From Epinephelus fuscoguttatus (Eukaryota; Chordata; Actinopteri; Perciformes; Serranidae): DNA of 64,000 bases. The stretch spans positions 33,365,449-33,429,448 of the forward strand of contig NC_064773.1 in NCBI RefSeq assembly GCF_011397635.1, written 5' to 3'. A program made the translations under genes and the position numbers. The notes beneath the pieces are model-generated. The model worked only from the letters and a program-made list of their open reading frames with translations, was not told the DNA's origin and made no database searches. How positions within the stretch are numbered: position 1 is the stretch's first letter; each line of letters begins with the position of its first letter. Shown piece by piece: positions 40,531-55,006 of this stretch.

Positions 40531-42548
40531 TTGGGTCTCACACTTCCCTGCACACCATCAACTAGAAACATAGAAAAGAATAAATAAAGCAACAACACAA
40601 ACACATGAAAAAATAATAATAACAATAACAATTATAATAATAAATATCCTACACGAAACACAAGACACACAAAAAGACAGAAAAAAAGTTGCAATTAAAC
40701 AAATCAACAAATTGAAAAGAAACTCAATAAAACTACTTAAACCAACCTCGGATGAAAAAAATGAAGGAGCTCTAGGAACTGCAGCAAACACAGAGGGCCC
40801 AAAAAGAGGAGATGCTTGAGTCTACGAGATGCAGAGTGCACTTACCCAAGAGAAGGAGGCGGGGCAAAACAATGAATCCCTCCAACACCACATTCAGGAG
40901 CCAAAGAATGCGCCAAATAGAAAAGGAGTTTTAAAAGGAGGAAGCACTTTACCCAGAGCTGGATGATGTGAAAGAGATTATCTGTATCAATCATTTCTTC
41001 ATGAAGGAGGTGGAAGAGCAGGAGGAGGCAATGCACCACAAGAAGGGAGCCCTCCATAAACAAAAGAGCTTCAGAAAATACTCCAAACAGAAAATGACCA
41101 GAGAGAGGGGATGCAAAATAACAATGAAGTCCTCAAAGTAGGCATTCAGGAGCTCAAACAAAGGATCGACATAGTGAAAAACACAGGAGTTGTGTCAAGC
41201 CATAGAGGAAGATGTAGATGATGGGCTGTCTGGGTGGGTAATGGAGTAGGTGGGTTGGGGTTGTGAATGCCCACAACACAGGCTGATTAGCTGGCAGGTG
41301 TGGAGTAGAGGCGTTTTTTCATGTACGCGCCAGGTGAGCAACTCCACTGGACTAAATTGGCGTCATTTTGGCGTCTGATGTTTAGATTTAGATTATGATA
41401 ATAATCTGTAAGAATAAGTAAGAGATGAACCCAGAGAAGAAGAGCCCAGAGTAGAAGAAAGCAGTTTCCATGAAGAGATGCAGAGGTGACATGTTTGCAT
41501 GTTCTACGTATGTCAATATATAATGTAATCATTTAAATTAGCTATCAGTACAATCAATAATAATAATAAATAAAAAGTGTGACATGAGTCAAAACAAATC
41601 AGTTTTTTTTTTCACATAACCCAGTATGGGCTGGGATTTGGGGGCATGACTTGTTTTGTGCCCTTTTCAAATATGGATTTGGGCCGGTGTTGAAATGGGT
41701 AAAGGCCTTTTACTGTGAACCATTTACAACAGTTTAAACAAATGGTGTAAGGTCTGGCCCATTCCCTCTTCATCAGTCTACACGCCAAGGTTACACAGCA
41801 TCACCTGTTATTTTTATCCTTGCCTTGAACACCTTACTTGTGTTATATGAGCTGAAAAGAATAAAGTGTAATTAAGGGTCCAATCAGTGACTGCTGCTGG
41901 AGATGGACAGTCTTGTCTTTATCCCTGTGGGGCAGATCTGAAGTTATAAAAATACATATGTTACCAAGCCTGGCTTTTGTTATGTCATTTATACCATTTA
42001 ACTATAAAACAAACAAACAAAAAAACTAATAAACTCACAAAATAGAGGAACACCAGGGCTACCAGCTATTCACCAGTACAACATGGCATATAATTCATGA
42101 TATTCCCTGCATTGGGTTTATAATGGTGTGAGACATGTTGGTAGTTGGGAAAGGCTTAAGGGAAAAAAAATTCTAAACAAACATAATAAAGTTTTATCTT
42201 TACCAGTTTTATAGTACAATCCAAAATTCACTCCCAGAAGGGACATTATACTTTTACAATTCTCGTGCAAAATCCTGTGGTAAAAATTCTACAGAATATG
42301 GGAAAGTGATATGGGTATTCCCATAACTCATCACAATGGAACACAGCACTTTAAAGTAGTACTGAACTATGTAATTGTGTCAGGTTTAAGATTTGGCAAA
42401 TAAGGATAACACACAGGGCTTACGTTACACCCTGATGATACATTATCCAAATTGTCGTATGGCTGTGAAGTAGATGGTGTGCTGATGCACTTTTTGTGGT
42501 ACTGTTCTCTTGTTAAGCAGTTTTGGTAAGACATTAAATATAATAAAT
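40531..42548. other. Intergenic snx4-pnpla3, no gene
   Basis: AT-rich. Short A-rich and AAC-rich tracts; no domain-bearing frame. Confidence 0.5.
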
Positions 42549-42562
42549 ATATTATAAACATG

Positions 42563-42865
42563 GGCGGCACGGTGGTGTGGTGGTTAGCACTCTCGCCTCA
42601 CAGTAAGAGGGTTGCCGGTTCGATCCCGGGCGTGGGAGCCCTTCTGTGTGGATTGGTAATTGGTAACTCTAAATTGTCCATAGGTGTGAATGAGAGCGTG
42701 AATGGTTGTTTGTCTCTATGTGTCAGCCCTGCGATAGTCTGGCGACCTGTCCAGGGTGTACCCTGCCTCTCGCCCGATGTCAGCTGGGATAGGCTCCAGC
42801 CCCCCCGCGACCCTCAAGAGGATGAAGCGGTTAGAAGATGAATGAATGAATGAATGAATGAATGA
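42563..42865 (+). mobile_element. tRNA-like SINE with 14-bp target duplication (copy 5)
   Basis: Best-preserved tRNA-like head: GGCGGCACGGTGGTG, GTTAGCACTCTCGCC, box B GGTTCGATCCC. Tail (GAAT)n at 42838-42865. Exact duplications ATATTATAAACATG at 42549-42562 and 42866-42879. Lacks about 80 bp present in copies 1 and 4. Confidence 0.85.
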
Positions 42866-42879
42866 ATATTATAAACATG

Positions 42880-44795
42880 TCATGCTTCCTTAATATCAAA
42901 CCATGTCTGGTAAAGTGGCCATTGCACAAACAAAAATTGCCCATGGTATTACAGCACTGGCCTTCCTATCAGTTAAGCAGATAGCTGAACTGTGTCAGCG
43001 TGGAGAGCTGGCGTAATGACTTTATGGATTTGCTATCAGCAGGCTGCGCTAACTCTTCAAAATGACGATAGGTCTGATCAACTTGATGGACCCTTGAACA
43101 TTGTTTAAATCCTGTCTTTAAGAAGCTTGAACAGAATAAAACTATTGTTTTAAAAGTATTGTTTTATTCTGTGTGCCCCCTTGACCTCACCCTTTTTGTT
43201 AGTTTGTTTGTTTGTTTGTTTGTTGTTCTCTTTTTTGTTGTAGCCTAAGCTTTAATTTGTTTTGGTCTTTTTTATCACTGTCATTTTTTGTATCAAAGAT
43301 TATTAATAAGAACGAATACTTTATTAACATTGTTATAAGCTGTCATACATGGTTAAAAACAGAAGTTTTATAAAGCCAAACATTTGCATCATAATGTCAT
43401 ATGAATGTGCTTATAATGTATTATAGACATAACCTCCATAAAAAGGTCAGTGAGTGACAAGTCTCGCCACCAGACAATCAGAGATCTCCGCCTTCTGATA
43501 AACAAAGCGTCTAAAGACTGACTTGTGAGTCCAGTGAGTGAACAGCAATTCAGTATAATGATACTTGACCTTATAAGTTATTATAAAATGTTTTATAATG
43601 ATTATTGTTATGAAGCATTATGACATTTTATAACCACAATTATGAAGTACTATAGGCAGATCATAAATAATATGTTAATAATGCATTGTAGGTGTGGGCA
43701 TCAGAGACAGTGTTACCAGTACAAGAGGTACCATATGGACTGCTCTTTAATTATCAGAGGAGGTGGGTGGCTGTTTTTTTTCCCCTCTTTATTCTCATTG
43801 CACATTGTGGCCAAAGGCTGTCGGTAATTTTAAAATCCAGTGACAATTTCTGTTTTTACAGATTCTAGCTATGATGAATGGTGTAATTTTGGTGATTTTC
43901 AAAGAAAACATGCCTTCCTAACCCACCCAGGTTTATCAGGCATGTTTTCCTTAAAAAAATGTGGTAAAATAAATACAAAATACAACCATTTAAAGTTGTG
44001 TGCCCCTCCCCTAAGCTAAAAGAAAAAAACATAAGTCCCTCACTAGTACTTCAAACAGTCCCATACCACTTGCCATGAGGTAGAGTTATGTAAAGGGTAT
44101 TCCTTCAGTGCAGTGTTCTGTTTTCTTTGACTTTGTGGGAAATGTATTATTTGCCTTGTGGCCATCCAAGTTGTTGCTGTGTCAGCAAATAAACAAACAA
44201 AATAAGATTTCAAATGGTTTAATCTTAAAAGAATATCACAGTAAAATAAAACACCTTTACATTCAAGTGAGAAATGACTGAAACAAATTAACAACTTGAA
44301 GGTTAGACCATGTGCACTGATAACACTGATATTACAATAACACTGGTTGAACAATCTTTGTTAGCACAGTCAGCATCAGTGTTTCATTTGGCAATTGAGG
44401 TCCTAACAGTGACCTCTATGGAGGATCTGTTCTTGTGTCCTTCATGGAGGTCTTGCTGTTTTACACACAGAAAACAGACTATATTAACCTGCAATTAAGT
44501 ATTGGTCAGTAATGTTAGTGACCAGTGAGTAAAGCGACTTGTCTTTTTTTAGTAGATATGTCTTGATATTTAGAGTTGTGTGATGCTGTACACTATCTGG
44601 TCTTTGACATCATCGTGGTAAAAAGACACTTTAGTTTATTACAACTTTTTGGCCATCAATTCTGCAGTTGTGGAAACATCTTGTCACTAAAGTATTTTGT
44701 TTGTTTGGATTTTTTATATAACTTACTTGTTTAGATGTTATTAAAGCTTGAAGTTATGCATGTAACTATCGTTGGTGTCACCACAGCTGGTGAGT
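42880..44795. other. Intergenic, repeat remnants only
   Basis: (TTTG)n at about 43201-43222, inverted partner of the 18625-18955 repeat at 43445-43535, and otherwise AT-rich sequence. Confidence 0.5.
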
Positions 44796-44799
44796 CAAA

Positions 44800-45243
44800 A
44801 ATGCAACTGTAGCAAGTATCTCATTAACAGCATAGAATTGCGATATTTTTGTGTGGCAATATCATATTGCCACATAGTGCCAAGTATCATTTTTTTAATT
44901 ATATAAATTATTAATCTTACAAATACAAATTAAACCTCAGGTAGCCTACAAGAATAATATAATCAATTGCTTTTTCAGTCCACTAGATACATTTTGCTGC
45001 TGCAAAAAATGACTGAAGTGAGATGAACAGACTGAAAACTTTATCTTATTAGGTAAAACAGATGTTGATAAAAGTTTTCGTTCGGGAAAATAATTTACAG
45101 TTGAAAAAGGTAATAAATCGCCATATATTTTATTGCAATACTCAGTATATTGCAACATATTTAAAATTGTAATAATGTTGTATTGTGACTTAAGTATTGT
45201 GACAATATCATACCGTGGATCTTCTGGTGATTCCCACCCCTAC
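44800..45243. mobile_element. Partial hAT-like repeat
   Basis: Right end ATCATACCGTGGATC...GATTCCCACCCCTA is a known style of fish hAT-like terminus. The left terminus is not visible. Confidence 0.35.
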
Positions 45244-46215
45244 TTTACAACACGTAAAACATTCACCGATTTACACACACATTTATACACTGGTGGCTGA
45301 GGCTATATTATTCAAGGTGCCACCTGCTACTCAGTTAAAATGCAGGGTTGAGTATCAACCACATGCGGACTGGAGGAGCCAGGATAAAACGGTCAATCTT
45401 CAGGTTAGCAGGCAACCTGCTCTACCTCCTGAGCCACAGCCACACCAAGCTAGGTTGGAAAATCCTAATAAGTGTCCAAAATTTTGGATGGGATGCTTTG
45501 GATAAAATAAGAAACTCAGCATTCAGAGGAGGGATTAAAGTAAATAAAAGAGTGCTCCTAGGGGCAGGGGAGATGCGGCAAGCTCACTTGCAGGTATACC
45601 TTATGAGCTTATGTCAAGAGTTTTTATCCAATTACCCTCATGGCCAGAGAGGGGAGACAAAAGTTCCACACTCCAGCTTTAAAATGTTAAGAAATGAGGC
45701 CCGCAAACCTCCAGTATGGCCATCAGAAAATGCATCATGTCACCTTAAAGTCGTCATATGGCGCTTGGAGATATCTCACAACTGTGAAAACAAACAGACA
45801 TGATCTAAAGGACAAACAGATAGATAGCGTTACTCCTGTAGACACAAATGAATCGACTGAATTAAGTATATTGGAATGTGGAATTAATGCTACTTTCGAG
45901 TACATGTTAAACAGGTAGGCGTGGTTGTAGTTAGACTGTAAAACTAGACACATTTCTGTGCTGTACATCAAAACAGGTCATACACACACATCCATGATCC
46001 TGAGTAAGCTGCGACTCTGTCTTCCAGAGCACTCATTAAAATATAATATACTTGGTGCTGCCTGGAGTGTTCAGATTCAGACATAAAAATATGTGTTTCC
46101 TTAAAACATTTAGACACCATTGCTTATTGGTTTCAAATGTTTACCACTTATCAAACCACCCACTCCAGAGTGGATATTTGACCACAGAGTTAAAGTTCAC
46201 ATCCTGGGAATCGTT

Positions 46216-46456
46216 TTACTGTTGTGCAGGGCTGAAAGGTTCATCCTGTGAGCCAACAAAGAAGCAGACTTGTTGTGGTGAGGAGGGGATGACGTGAGAA
46301 TGATGGTGGGACAAGGAGGAGGAAGATTTGGGGATCTCCCAGTAGCTGCCGTGCAGGTCCAGGGAGGAGAGAACAGGCAGGGTGTTTCTGTGCATGGATT
46401 TATCACACTCTGAGGGTAGAGGTGGTGTGCTTGTGCATTTCCTCAGGCACGGCTCA
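46216..46456 (-). CDS. pnpla3: pnpla3 coding exon 9 with stop (residues 392-471)
   Basis: Acceptor ttacag; Ser/Pro/His-rich low-conservation tail ending EPFSPAQQ then TAA at 46216-46218. Chosen because it is the first in-phase acceptor giving a tail of family-typical length. Confidence 0.8.
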
Positions 46457-49400
46457 CTGTAAAGTTGATTACATAGAGTTAGTTTCACTTATTTTAAAAA
46501 CAATTTGTGCATAGGATAATAGGCAACAAAGTTCAAAAGCACACACATTCTTTGATGTAATGTGTGAAAGTTTATGAGAGGTGAAAGTACCAAAAATGAA
46601 TTGACAGCTAGAATTACCGCCCCATGGTTGTATGCCTCCGCACAGTCAAGTTTCTCTTGCAGTTTACATCCATGTCACAGAAGATCTGGTGTTGAATAAT
46701 AGCCATGAAAGTGTTTTGCAGAGCAGTATGATGTCACAGTGAAGTTGACCTTTGACTCTTTGCATAAAAAATGTCTTCACTTCATTATTTTATCCTAGTG
46801 GACATTTGTGTGAAGTCTTGTAGTAATTATCATATGAATTATGAGTTATGACCAAAAAGATATTTTGTGAGGTCACACTGACCTTAACCTTTGACCTTCT
46901 ACCGCAAAATTCGAGTCTGTCCATCTCGCCATCCAATTCTTGTGAACACAATATCCCAAGAATGTCCACTTGGACTCAACAATGTAGTGATTAGTCTTTG
47001 GTGGTCATAGGTCAAAGGTCAAGGTCACTGTGACCTTGTCTGTCTCATTCTTGTGACCACAATATCTCAAAAACGTCCTGAGGGAATTTCTTTAAATTAG
47101 GCACAAAGGTTGACTTGGACTCAAGGATGGACTGATTGGATTTTGGTGGTCAAAGGTCGTTGTGACCTTGTCTGTCTCATTTTTGTTAATGCAACACTTC
47201 AAGAACAGTGAGAGGCAATTTCTTCAAATTTGGCACAAATGTTCTCTTGGAGGAAACAATTAACTGATTGGATTTCAATTATCAAAGGTCAAGCACAGTG
47301 TGACCTTGCATCTGTCTCATTCTTATGAACACAATATCTCAAGAACACCCTGAGGGAATTTCTTTAAATTTCACACAAATGTCCACTTTGACTGAAGAAT
47401 AAACTGATTAGAATTTTGTGGTAGAAAGTAAAAGGTCAAGGTCAGTATGACCACACAAAATATGTTTTGGCCATAACTCAAGAATTCAGCGGCTAATTAT
47501 GACAAAACTTCACACAAATGTCTAATAGGATAAAATAATAAAATGATGGCATTTTATATCCAAAAAGTCAAAGGTCAACTTCACTGTGACATCATAATGA
47601 TCTGCATAAGATGCTTTTCTGGCCATTATTCAATGTCATATCTTAGGAACAGAAGAGGAGACATTTGGTCAGATACTGAATTAGTGACACTAATCTTAGG
47701 TGCCCACCTTGAAACTGTGCTGATTGTATAGATCTTCTATGCTGTTGGGGGGGAAGACATGTGTGAAGCATCTATGTTTTCACAGACATGGATGTAAACT
47801 GTAAGAGAAACGTGACTGGTGCGGGGAGGCATACAAGCGGGGGGCAGTAAGTTTTTTAGTAATGTGATTTTTCTTTACTTTCTGAGATCTTTTATTGGAT
47901 GTATTCTTTTAGTGATTTTCTGATTTTTTCATATACAACCTTCTTGGTTTGTAATTTGCAGGTGTATAACTGTATGACTAAACTAAAACACTGTATTACA
48001 CTGTATGAAAATCATCTGTCACCTCATGGAGCTGGTTGGTGCTCCTTTCCAGGCCTGTTGGTACATGCCACCTGCAACCCCAAATAGCCAGCGCATATCA
48101 GCTGGCACCTCTGGGATCCATTCCACAAACCTGGAGCAGAAACATTATATCAACAGGCACTGAACTGATATTGAACATGGAAACTGATAGCTTGGTCATG
48201 GACCTCACTTTTTCTTCAAGATGAGTGAAAATGAGATTGAAATGCAGAATTCTTTTGGTTAAAGGTGAGATATTATAATGTTCAGAATCAGATCTATACT
48301 GACCTCTGGGCCACTGAGTAGGCCGACTGTACAGGAAGTGTGTATGGCATGAGCATGTAGGAGGCCACTCTCACTGGCAGCATCTCGGAAATCTTGGCAA
48401 TCAGGCCAGGTTTGTCTTGGCAGGCCTCACAGAACACTGAAGGACACACAGACAACAGTCAACCACACACCACTTTACAGGGGCCTTACAAAACGTATTG
48501 CATTACTAAAAACCAACAGTCTGGGATGACACCACACCTTTTTTGATAGGCGTAGGCAGAGCAATCTGCTCATCCAGCCACCAGTGCTGTTTCCGTAGTA
48601 GGTGGAGCCTACGGAGCACCCACTCTTTGGTGGTTTCTGTATGCTTGCAGCAGCAGGTGGGCGTGCTCTCTGGAGGGGCAAGGCCTGAGGTCGGATGCTC
48701 CAGCATCAGCAGGTCTGGCACCACAAAACATGACATCATTAACACTGTCCAAAGGTTAAACTAGAGGCTAATAGGGATGCATCATACCTAGGTAAGCTTA
48801 TTTGATATCACCATGGTAACACAGTAGTAGAGTACTCACTGTTCTCTTCAAGGAAACGTAGAGCATCCTTATAACCACTCTGACACATCTCAGCCAGAAC
48901 CTGTGGAGGAAGACAGGACATCTAATAGTCAGTCATTCTCATGAATGCGATATCTCAAGAACACACAACACACAATCAGTTTTCTTTGACATCACTGTCA
49001 TAATTCACTTCATAATATCACACAACAGGTGACGGTGAATTTCTCTTGATTTCTTTGGTTGATTTGTTTTTATTTAGGCATTTTGAATTTTCCATACCCT
49101 ACTGAATTTACAAATATAAGATTGGTGTGAAATTTCTCACCTAGCTCTCTGCAAAAAAGCAAACAAATTTCCAAAATGTAAAAAATTTCATTCAAGAAAG
49201 ACTTCGCAAGTAGTGTCATAAAAAGAGAGCTCTGACATCATTAGAGGTGATCACAGCCAACCCACTGGCTGGACTGATAGGGACAGGTCACCACGGGTCA
49301 AAATACACTGAGTCCTCTGTATTATTTGACATTCAAATTCTGTGTTCCTATGCACTGCCATGTGTGTGTGTTTGTAGTGACAAGTTGACACAGAGTTACC

Positions 49401-49973
49401 GCTTGCAGGCTTGTTTGTCATGTGGCATGGTACAGAGAGGTAATTCCTCCCTCTAGGAATGTGGTAGGAACACACCTCCCCTGTCACACAGACTAATGCA
49501 CCCAATTACATAACTAGAAGCCAGACGACATAACACACACGTGAGGAGAGCGGAGAGTAGCCAGGCTGTATAACAATAACACAGCTCTACCCCAACAGGG
49601 GGTCGATTAAGAAAGTGGAGGGGAAAGCAAAACCTCATGGAGTCAAGGCATAAAAAAGCTTATTTCTTGTGTGCCTTAAAGGTACTTTATCCATTTGTGA
49701 CAGTGAAGTATACATCTTTAAACTGTCAGCGAGCCACTTCAGTTTCAGTGTGGAGATACTTTGGCCAATCCTTGCATGCTGGTCATAAAACAGACAAACT
49801 GATGTAGTAATTTCAATTCTATAAAAGAATACCTTTCTTGAGTTTGCTAAAATTAGCTTACATTAGCTACTATAAGCTTATGGTCATACCAGACCAAGTA
49901 TGGTAAATGGATTGTATTTATATAGTGCTTTTCTAGTCTTAGCAACCACTCAAAGCCCTTTGCAACACAGGCA

Positions 49974-50005
<32 letters not shown>

Positions 50006-53000
50006 TTATACACTGGTGGCCAAGGTTCAGTGGTGTAGTGGAGGGTATACCTAGGTATATGGGGTATACCTTTCTCTTTTTCTGGCTATTTACAGTATAC
50101 CCACCTAACAGCCACAACAACAGCATCAACTACCACTACACCACTGACGAGGCTACTATACAAGGTGATCAGTAGATCAAGCAGCAACCTCTGGGGCTGA
50201 AAAATGAAACCAAATTTGAATTGCCAAAACCTGCAGTTCCTCTAAAGGCCACTAGAGGTTGGCTCAAAGAGTGAGTCAATCCCCACAGACCTCCATGTTA
50301 AAATGCCCAACTTTATAGCAGAAATATATAGCCTGGTACAAAAAACAGTTTTGGTCTCTATTAGGGATGCACCGAATATTCGGTAACCGAATATATTCGG
50401 CTGAATATTGCAAAAAAACACACATTCGGTATTCGGTGGAATAAGTTAAAAGCAAGGCCGAATAATAGCGGCGTGTTTTGATAACGCAATCAAGCAGCGT
50501 GCTGTAACGGGCGGATTAAAATGTTGGCAGTGTGGCGATCCCTCCCTCACTGCACTCGCAATTGCGACTAAAAATACTTTTGAGCGAGCAAAACAGGCTT
50601 AAATCATTCAACACGCTGTGCGAGCAGCCTACAGATTTCAACCAGCAGCAGAAATGAAAGGCGAATCCCACCAATTTTGGGTTGAATGGGGGTCACAGAC
50701 ACAGACAGTAATGTATTTCTGTCAAATACGGCGGCCATCGGCTTTCCGGTGACGGAGAAGTCGGCTCCCATAATATCCTCTTCTTGGCGTGTGGACTGCC
50801 CAGAAGTACCTGAACAGCCGAGCCAGCTGAACACAGGTATGTGACGTGTCAGAGGAGAAATGAGCCGTTCACGGCCCACAAACCTCACTGCACTTTAGGG
50901 ACTGTTCTTTACTTATGAAGGGGGGTGGGTGGCTGGATGATTTTTATTTTATTTATTTATTTTATTTTGATCCCCCCCATGTTCATCACTCATTGATGCT
51001 GTTTTTGAAGTATGAATAAGTCAATAAGTAATTTATTCCATTGAAATATCATTGATGTAGCCTATAATAGAAAAGTGATTTATCTTTTTATAAATGACAA
51101 AAGGCACATCTGCCTCTTTTTCGCTGTGGTATCGTGATACTACTCAGAACCATATTTTCATTGGTCTCGTACAGTGGGATCCAATTTTGGTACCGTGACA
51201 ACACTATCATCTGGAAGGGGTTCATCTGCAAAAACTAATGAAAAACTAAACAATGATATTCGGTTTTCGGTACTCGGTATTCTGCCAAGCGTTTAATATT
51301 ATTCGGCTTCGGCTTCAGCCACAAATTTTCATTTCGGTGCATCCCTAGTCTCTATAGCTAATCTCAACATTCATGGCAACTATACAGAGGGTGATTTTTA
51401 TGTAACTCACTCATTTACATTTTATTAAAGCTTAAAGTTATTCACAATTAAGGGTGTGGGCATTTGGAGTGACTGATTAGTGCTGTCTGTTGACAGGTGG
51501 CTACCATGGTAACAACACTGGTTAGGTAACATAACCTGAGCATAACCACAGATTCCAATGTATAGGCGTAGCCATAGCTGTCACCACCTTAGTGCGTTTT
51601 CTGTTCATGAAAATTAATTATAACATTTTGGTGTCTAAAGAAGTCTTGTTCAGTGTTTGGTTGTACTAAAAGACCTTCGAAGGAGTTGGACATTCAGTTA
51701 CTTTTCCGTTAAGTACATTTTGTTTTAATGGATTAAGCCTGCATTTGGTGGCAAAAATTAGCATTAGCATTAGTATTATCACAGTTAACCATAGCTATAA
51801 ATGTACAATGCTAGCTAAGCTAGCAACTAGTGTTAGGGCTATCTCCACCCTCTCATCTTAATATGGTCACTTCTGGCTCCAGAAACCAAGATGGCCATGG
51901 CCAAAATGCCATAGTCCAGCCTTCAAAACCAGAGACCTGGATACAGCATTTAAGGTGAGATCCTGTTCATTTCTATGAATGTTGTTCAGTGGTGCATGAA
52001 GCCAAAAAAAAAAAAAGCTTGATTTCTGCAGTTTGAAATACCTAGATGATTGGAGCTGCTCTCGCATCATTGGGCCCATAGAGCAAGCGCACTTGACACC
52101 AGCTCACCCAGCTCCTTCTGGTTTAGTGCTCTGCTAGCTTAAATGAATATAAAATGATTTTTTCGTACAGCTCTTTTAGACTTTCCAAATGTTGTCAGAC
52201 TGAATGGATCAGACTGAAGGGGCCAGGGACTTAACCATCTATCTTCCGACACATAAACAACATCTCTACTTCCTGATCTACAGATGCCCCACTGGCTGTA
52301 GCAAAAAGTACACTTACCATTTTGCATCATATTTTTTGTTATTGTCTTGTCTATTATTTTTTTTAACTTTATTAAATGCACCTTATACACCATCTGACAA
52401 AAGCAGGGTGTCCCTCTAACGCTGAGGCATTCCCTACCTTTGGTTCTGGTGGAAACAGGGCCCTGCTGAGGCGGTACAGGTTCCCCAGGTTCATCTGGAT
52501 GCTTGTGTTGGTGAAGCGCAGCTCGTGGAAGCTGGTGGAGTTGTCGCGGGGACAGATGTCACTTTCACCAGAGAAAGGCGAGATAGTGATGGTGTTCTTC
52601 AGCTCTGACTGTGGCAGGTTGTCACTGATCCCGCCATCCACGTAGCGCTAAAGAAAAGACAGAAATATTTACATCAAGAGTTGAAGTACTTTAAACTTTG
52701 ACGACAGAGTAGATTGCAATATCCTTTACAGAAGGAGTCCCATTGAAACCCATGGGATGTTTCTCCCGGCTACTGTACCATAATAATGGTACTTGTGCCC
52801 TGCAATTGTTCTGACCTTACATCCTAAAGACACTTTAGCAATTGACCTATCAGTCACGTCTCTGCAACATTAACATCTTTGCGTAATGAAATGCTCTAGT
52901 TCCATTTCAGATTCAACCTCTGGAACCTTGGAAAACGAAGGGAGGGTATTCATCATTTGAAGCGCTTAAAATGCCACAGAGAAAGGATTAACCTTATTCC

Positions 53001-54957
53001 AAGTGCCAGTTGTGAAATCCCATTCAGTTTGGCAGAGATGGTGCCAGCAGTCCAAATGAGTGAAAAATGTGGTATCTGTGTTACAACCTCACTGCCAGCT
53101 TGACAGAATATAGGTCAGTGAGGAAATGGAGGTCAGGATGCATCAATGTGCATACAGAGTCATAGAAGTGTGGATTTTGACACTTTAACATATACGGAGC
53201 AAAAATTTAAACACAGCACTTTTGATTTTGCTCCCATTTTTAACAGGTTTAAGTTAAAGATTTAAGGCTTTTTTAATACATTCAGTCCTCTCAAATTTTG
53301 GTCACAAATTTGTTAAAATCCATATTAGTGAGCACTTCTCCTACACCAAGATAATCCACTCAGCTGACACATGGCATATCAAGATGCTGCTTAAATAGCA
53401 TTTTTACGACACAGGTGTGCCTTGGGATGGTCACAATAAAAGGCCACTCTAAAATGTGCAGTTTGACCATACAACATAATGCCACAGATGTTGCAAGTTT
53501 TGAGGGAGTATGCCATTGGCATGCTGACTGCAGGAGTATCATTTCAAAGTGATTCAGGCTTCTGCTGCACACAATGATTTGTCAAAACTTACGTTAGACA
53601 TCTCAATCATCCAAACAGCAGCACAAGACATAAGGGTAGCCTAACTGCGACGTCCTGTTGGGGGCTTTCAAAATAAAATAATCTCTGCACTCCAGCGAGC
53701 CAGTTATAAAGTGTAAAACTTTCACAGTACAGCAGGGAATACAATAGCCTATTAACTGCACAAAACAATATGAAATGACTGGATAACTTATCTAAGACAG
53801 TGACAGCCCAGCAATTGCTAGGTGATAAGGTAAACGTTCATATTTCTGCTACCAATTGAAAAGAAGTACAGGCATCTGGCCAATCATCACTGTGTTCTAC
53901 TCAGTTTTTTCTGTTTACAGACATAGGGTTGGATTTCGAAATGTGAAGAGGAAAAAACAGAATCTGGTTTTATTTGGAACTCTGACATTCTAAATTACAA
54001 ATACATTTCAACAAAAAAATGGATATTTTGTGTGCCGAGAAAGAATAGTCATTTTCCGCAACGCTCGCTCAAAAAAGAAAACAATCCCAGGAAAACCATA
54101 ACATGTGGCAACCCTACAGGTGCTTAATGGAGCGTCTCAGACAGAGTGAATACAGGTGTTCCAACACAGACAGTGTGAGGAAAATAAAGTGTTTTTGACC
54201 ATTATGGCATGTAAGCATGTTCTAGTAGAAACCTTAATACAAGTATGAACCTGTCCCTTTAAATTTTATCTATCAAATGCCTACAAATGTTTGATTTTTA
54301 ATAAATACACCACTAGCTATTCTCCAAATTACTAGTTGTCCACAGGGTGTCATGCCTCAAGTTAATGCACACTCATGCAAGGAACTGGTGAGTCACATGA
54401 AACTGGGCTCTGAGCCAGCAGCAGTCAGGCAGCAGAAAGTACACAATGTACAGAATCCACAAATATAGCCTGCAGACAGAATGTGTGCATACAGACAGCT
54501 GCGTGTTTACACTTTGACTGAAAGCTAGCTTCAAGTTGTAGGACAGACTGTGTTCCCTGTGGTGTTTTGACATGGAACTCTGGCACAAAGACTGGGACAA
54601 CAGGCAGTATTCAGGGTGAAATGTACCAAGATGTCCACAGAGACAGTGTTTGTCAGGGATGTCCTATTTTACCACAGAGATTTACTCTGTGACTGGAGCT
54701 TCTCTGTCTGGTCCTAACACAAAAAACTCATCATATAATTTGAATCGATTTATATTTACTGTAAATAATATGCACTGAGCTGATGTCATTCGCTTGAGTA
54801 CTTTTATATGTATGGATTGTGAATCACTTGACCTTTGTATTTTATTATTACTACATAACGTCATCTGAATCTAATCTGACTGACTTAGTTATGCTTGTGT
54901 ACCAGCTGGCAATAGGGCAGAGGGAGTAGGTCTGATTAGTGCTGCCTGTTAACAGTG

Positions 54958-55006
<49 letters not shown>

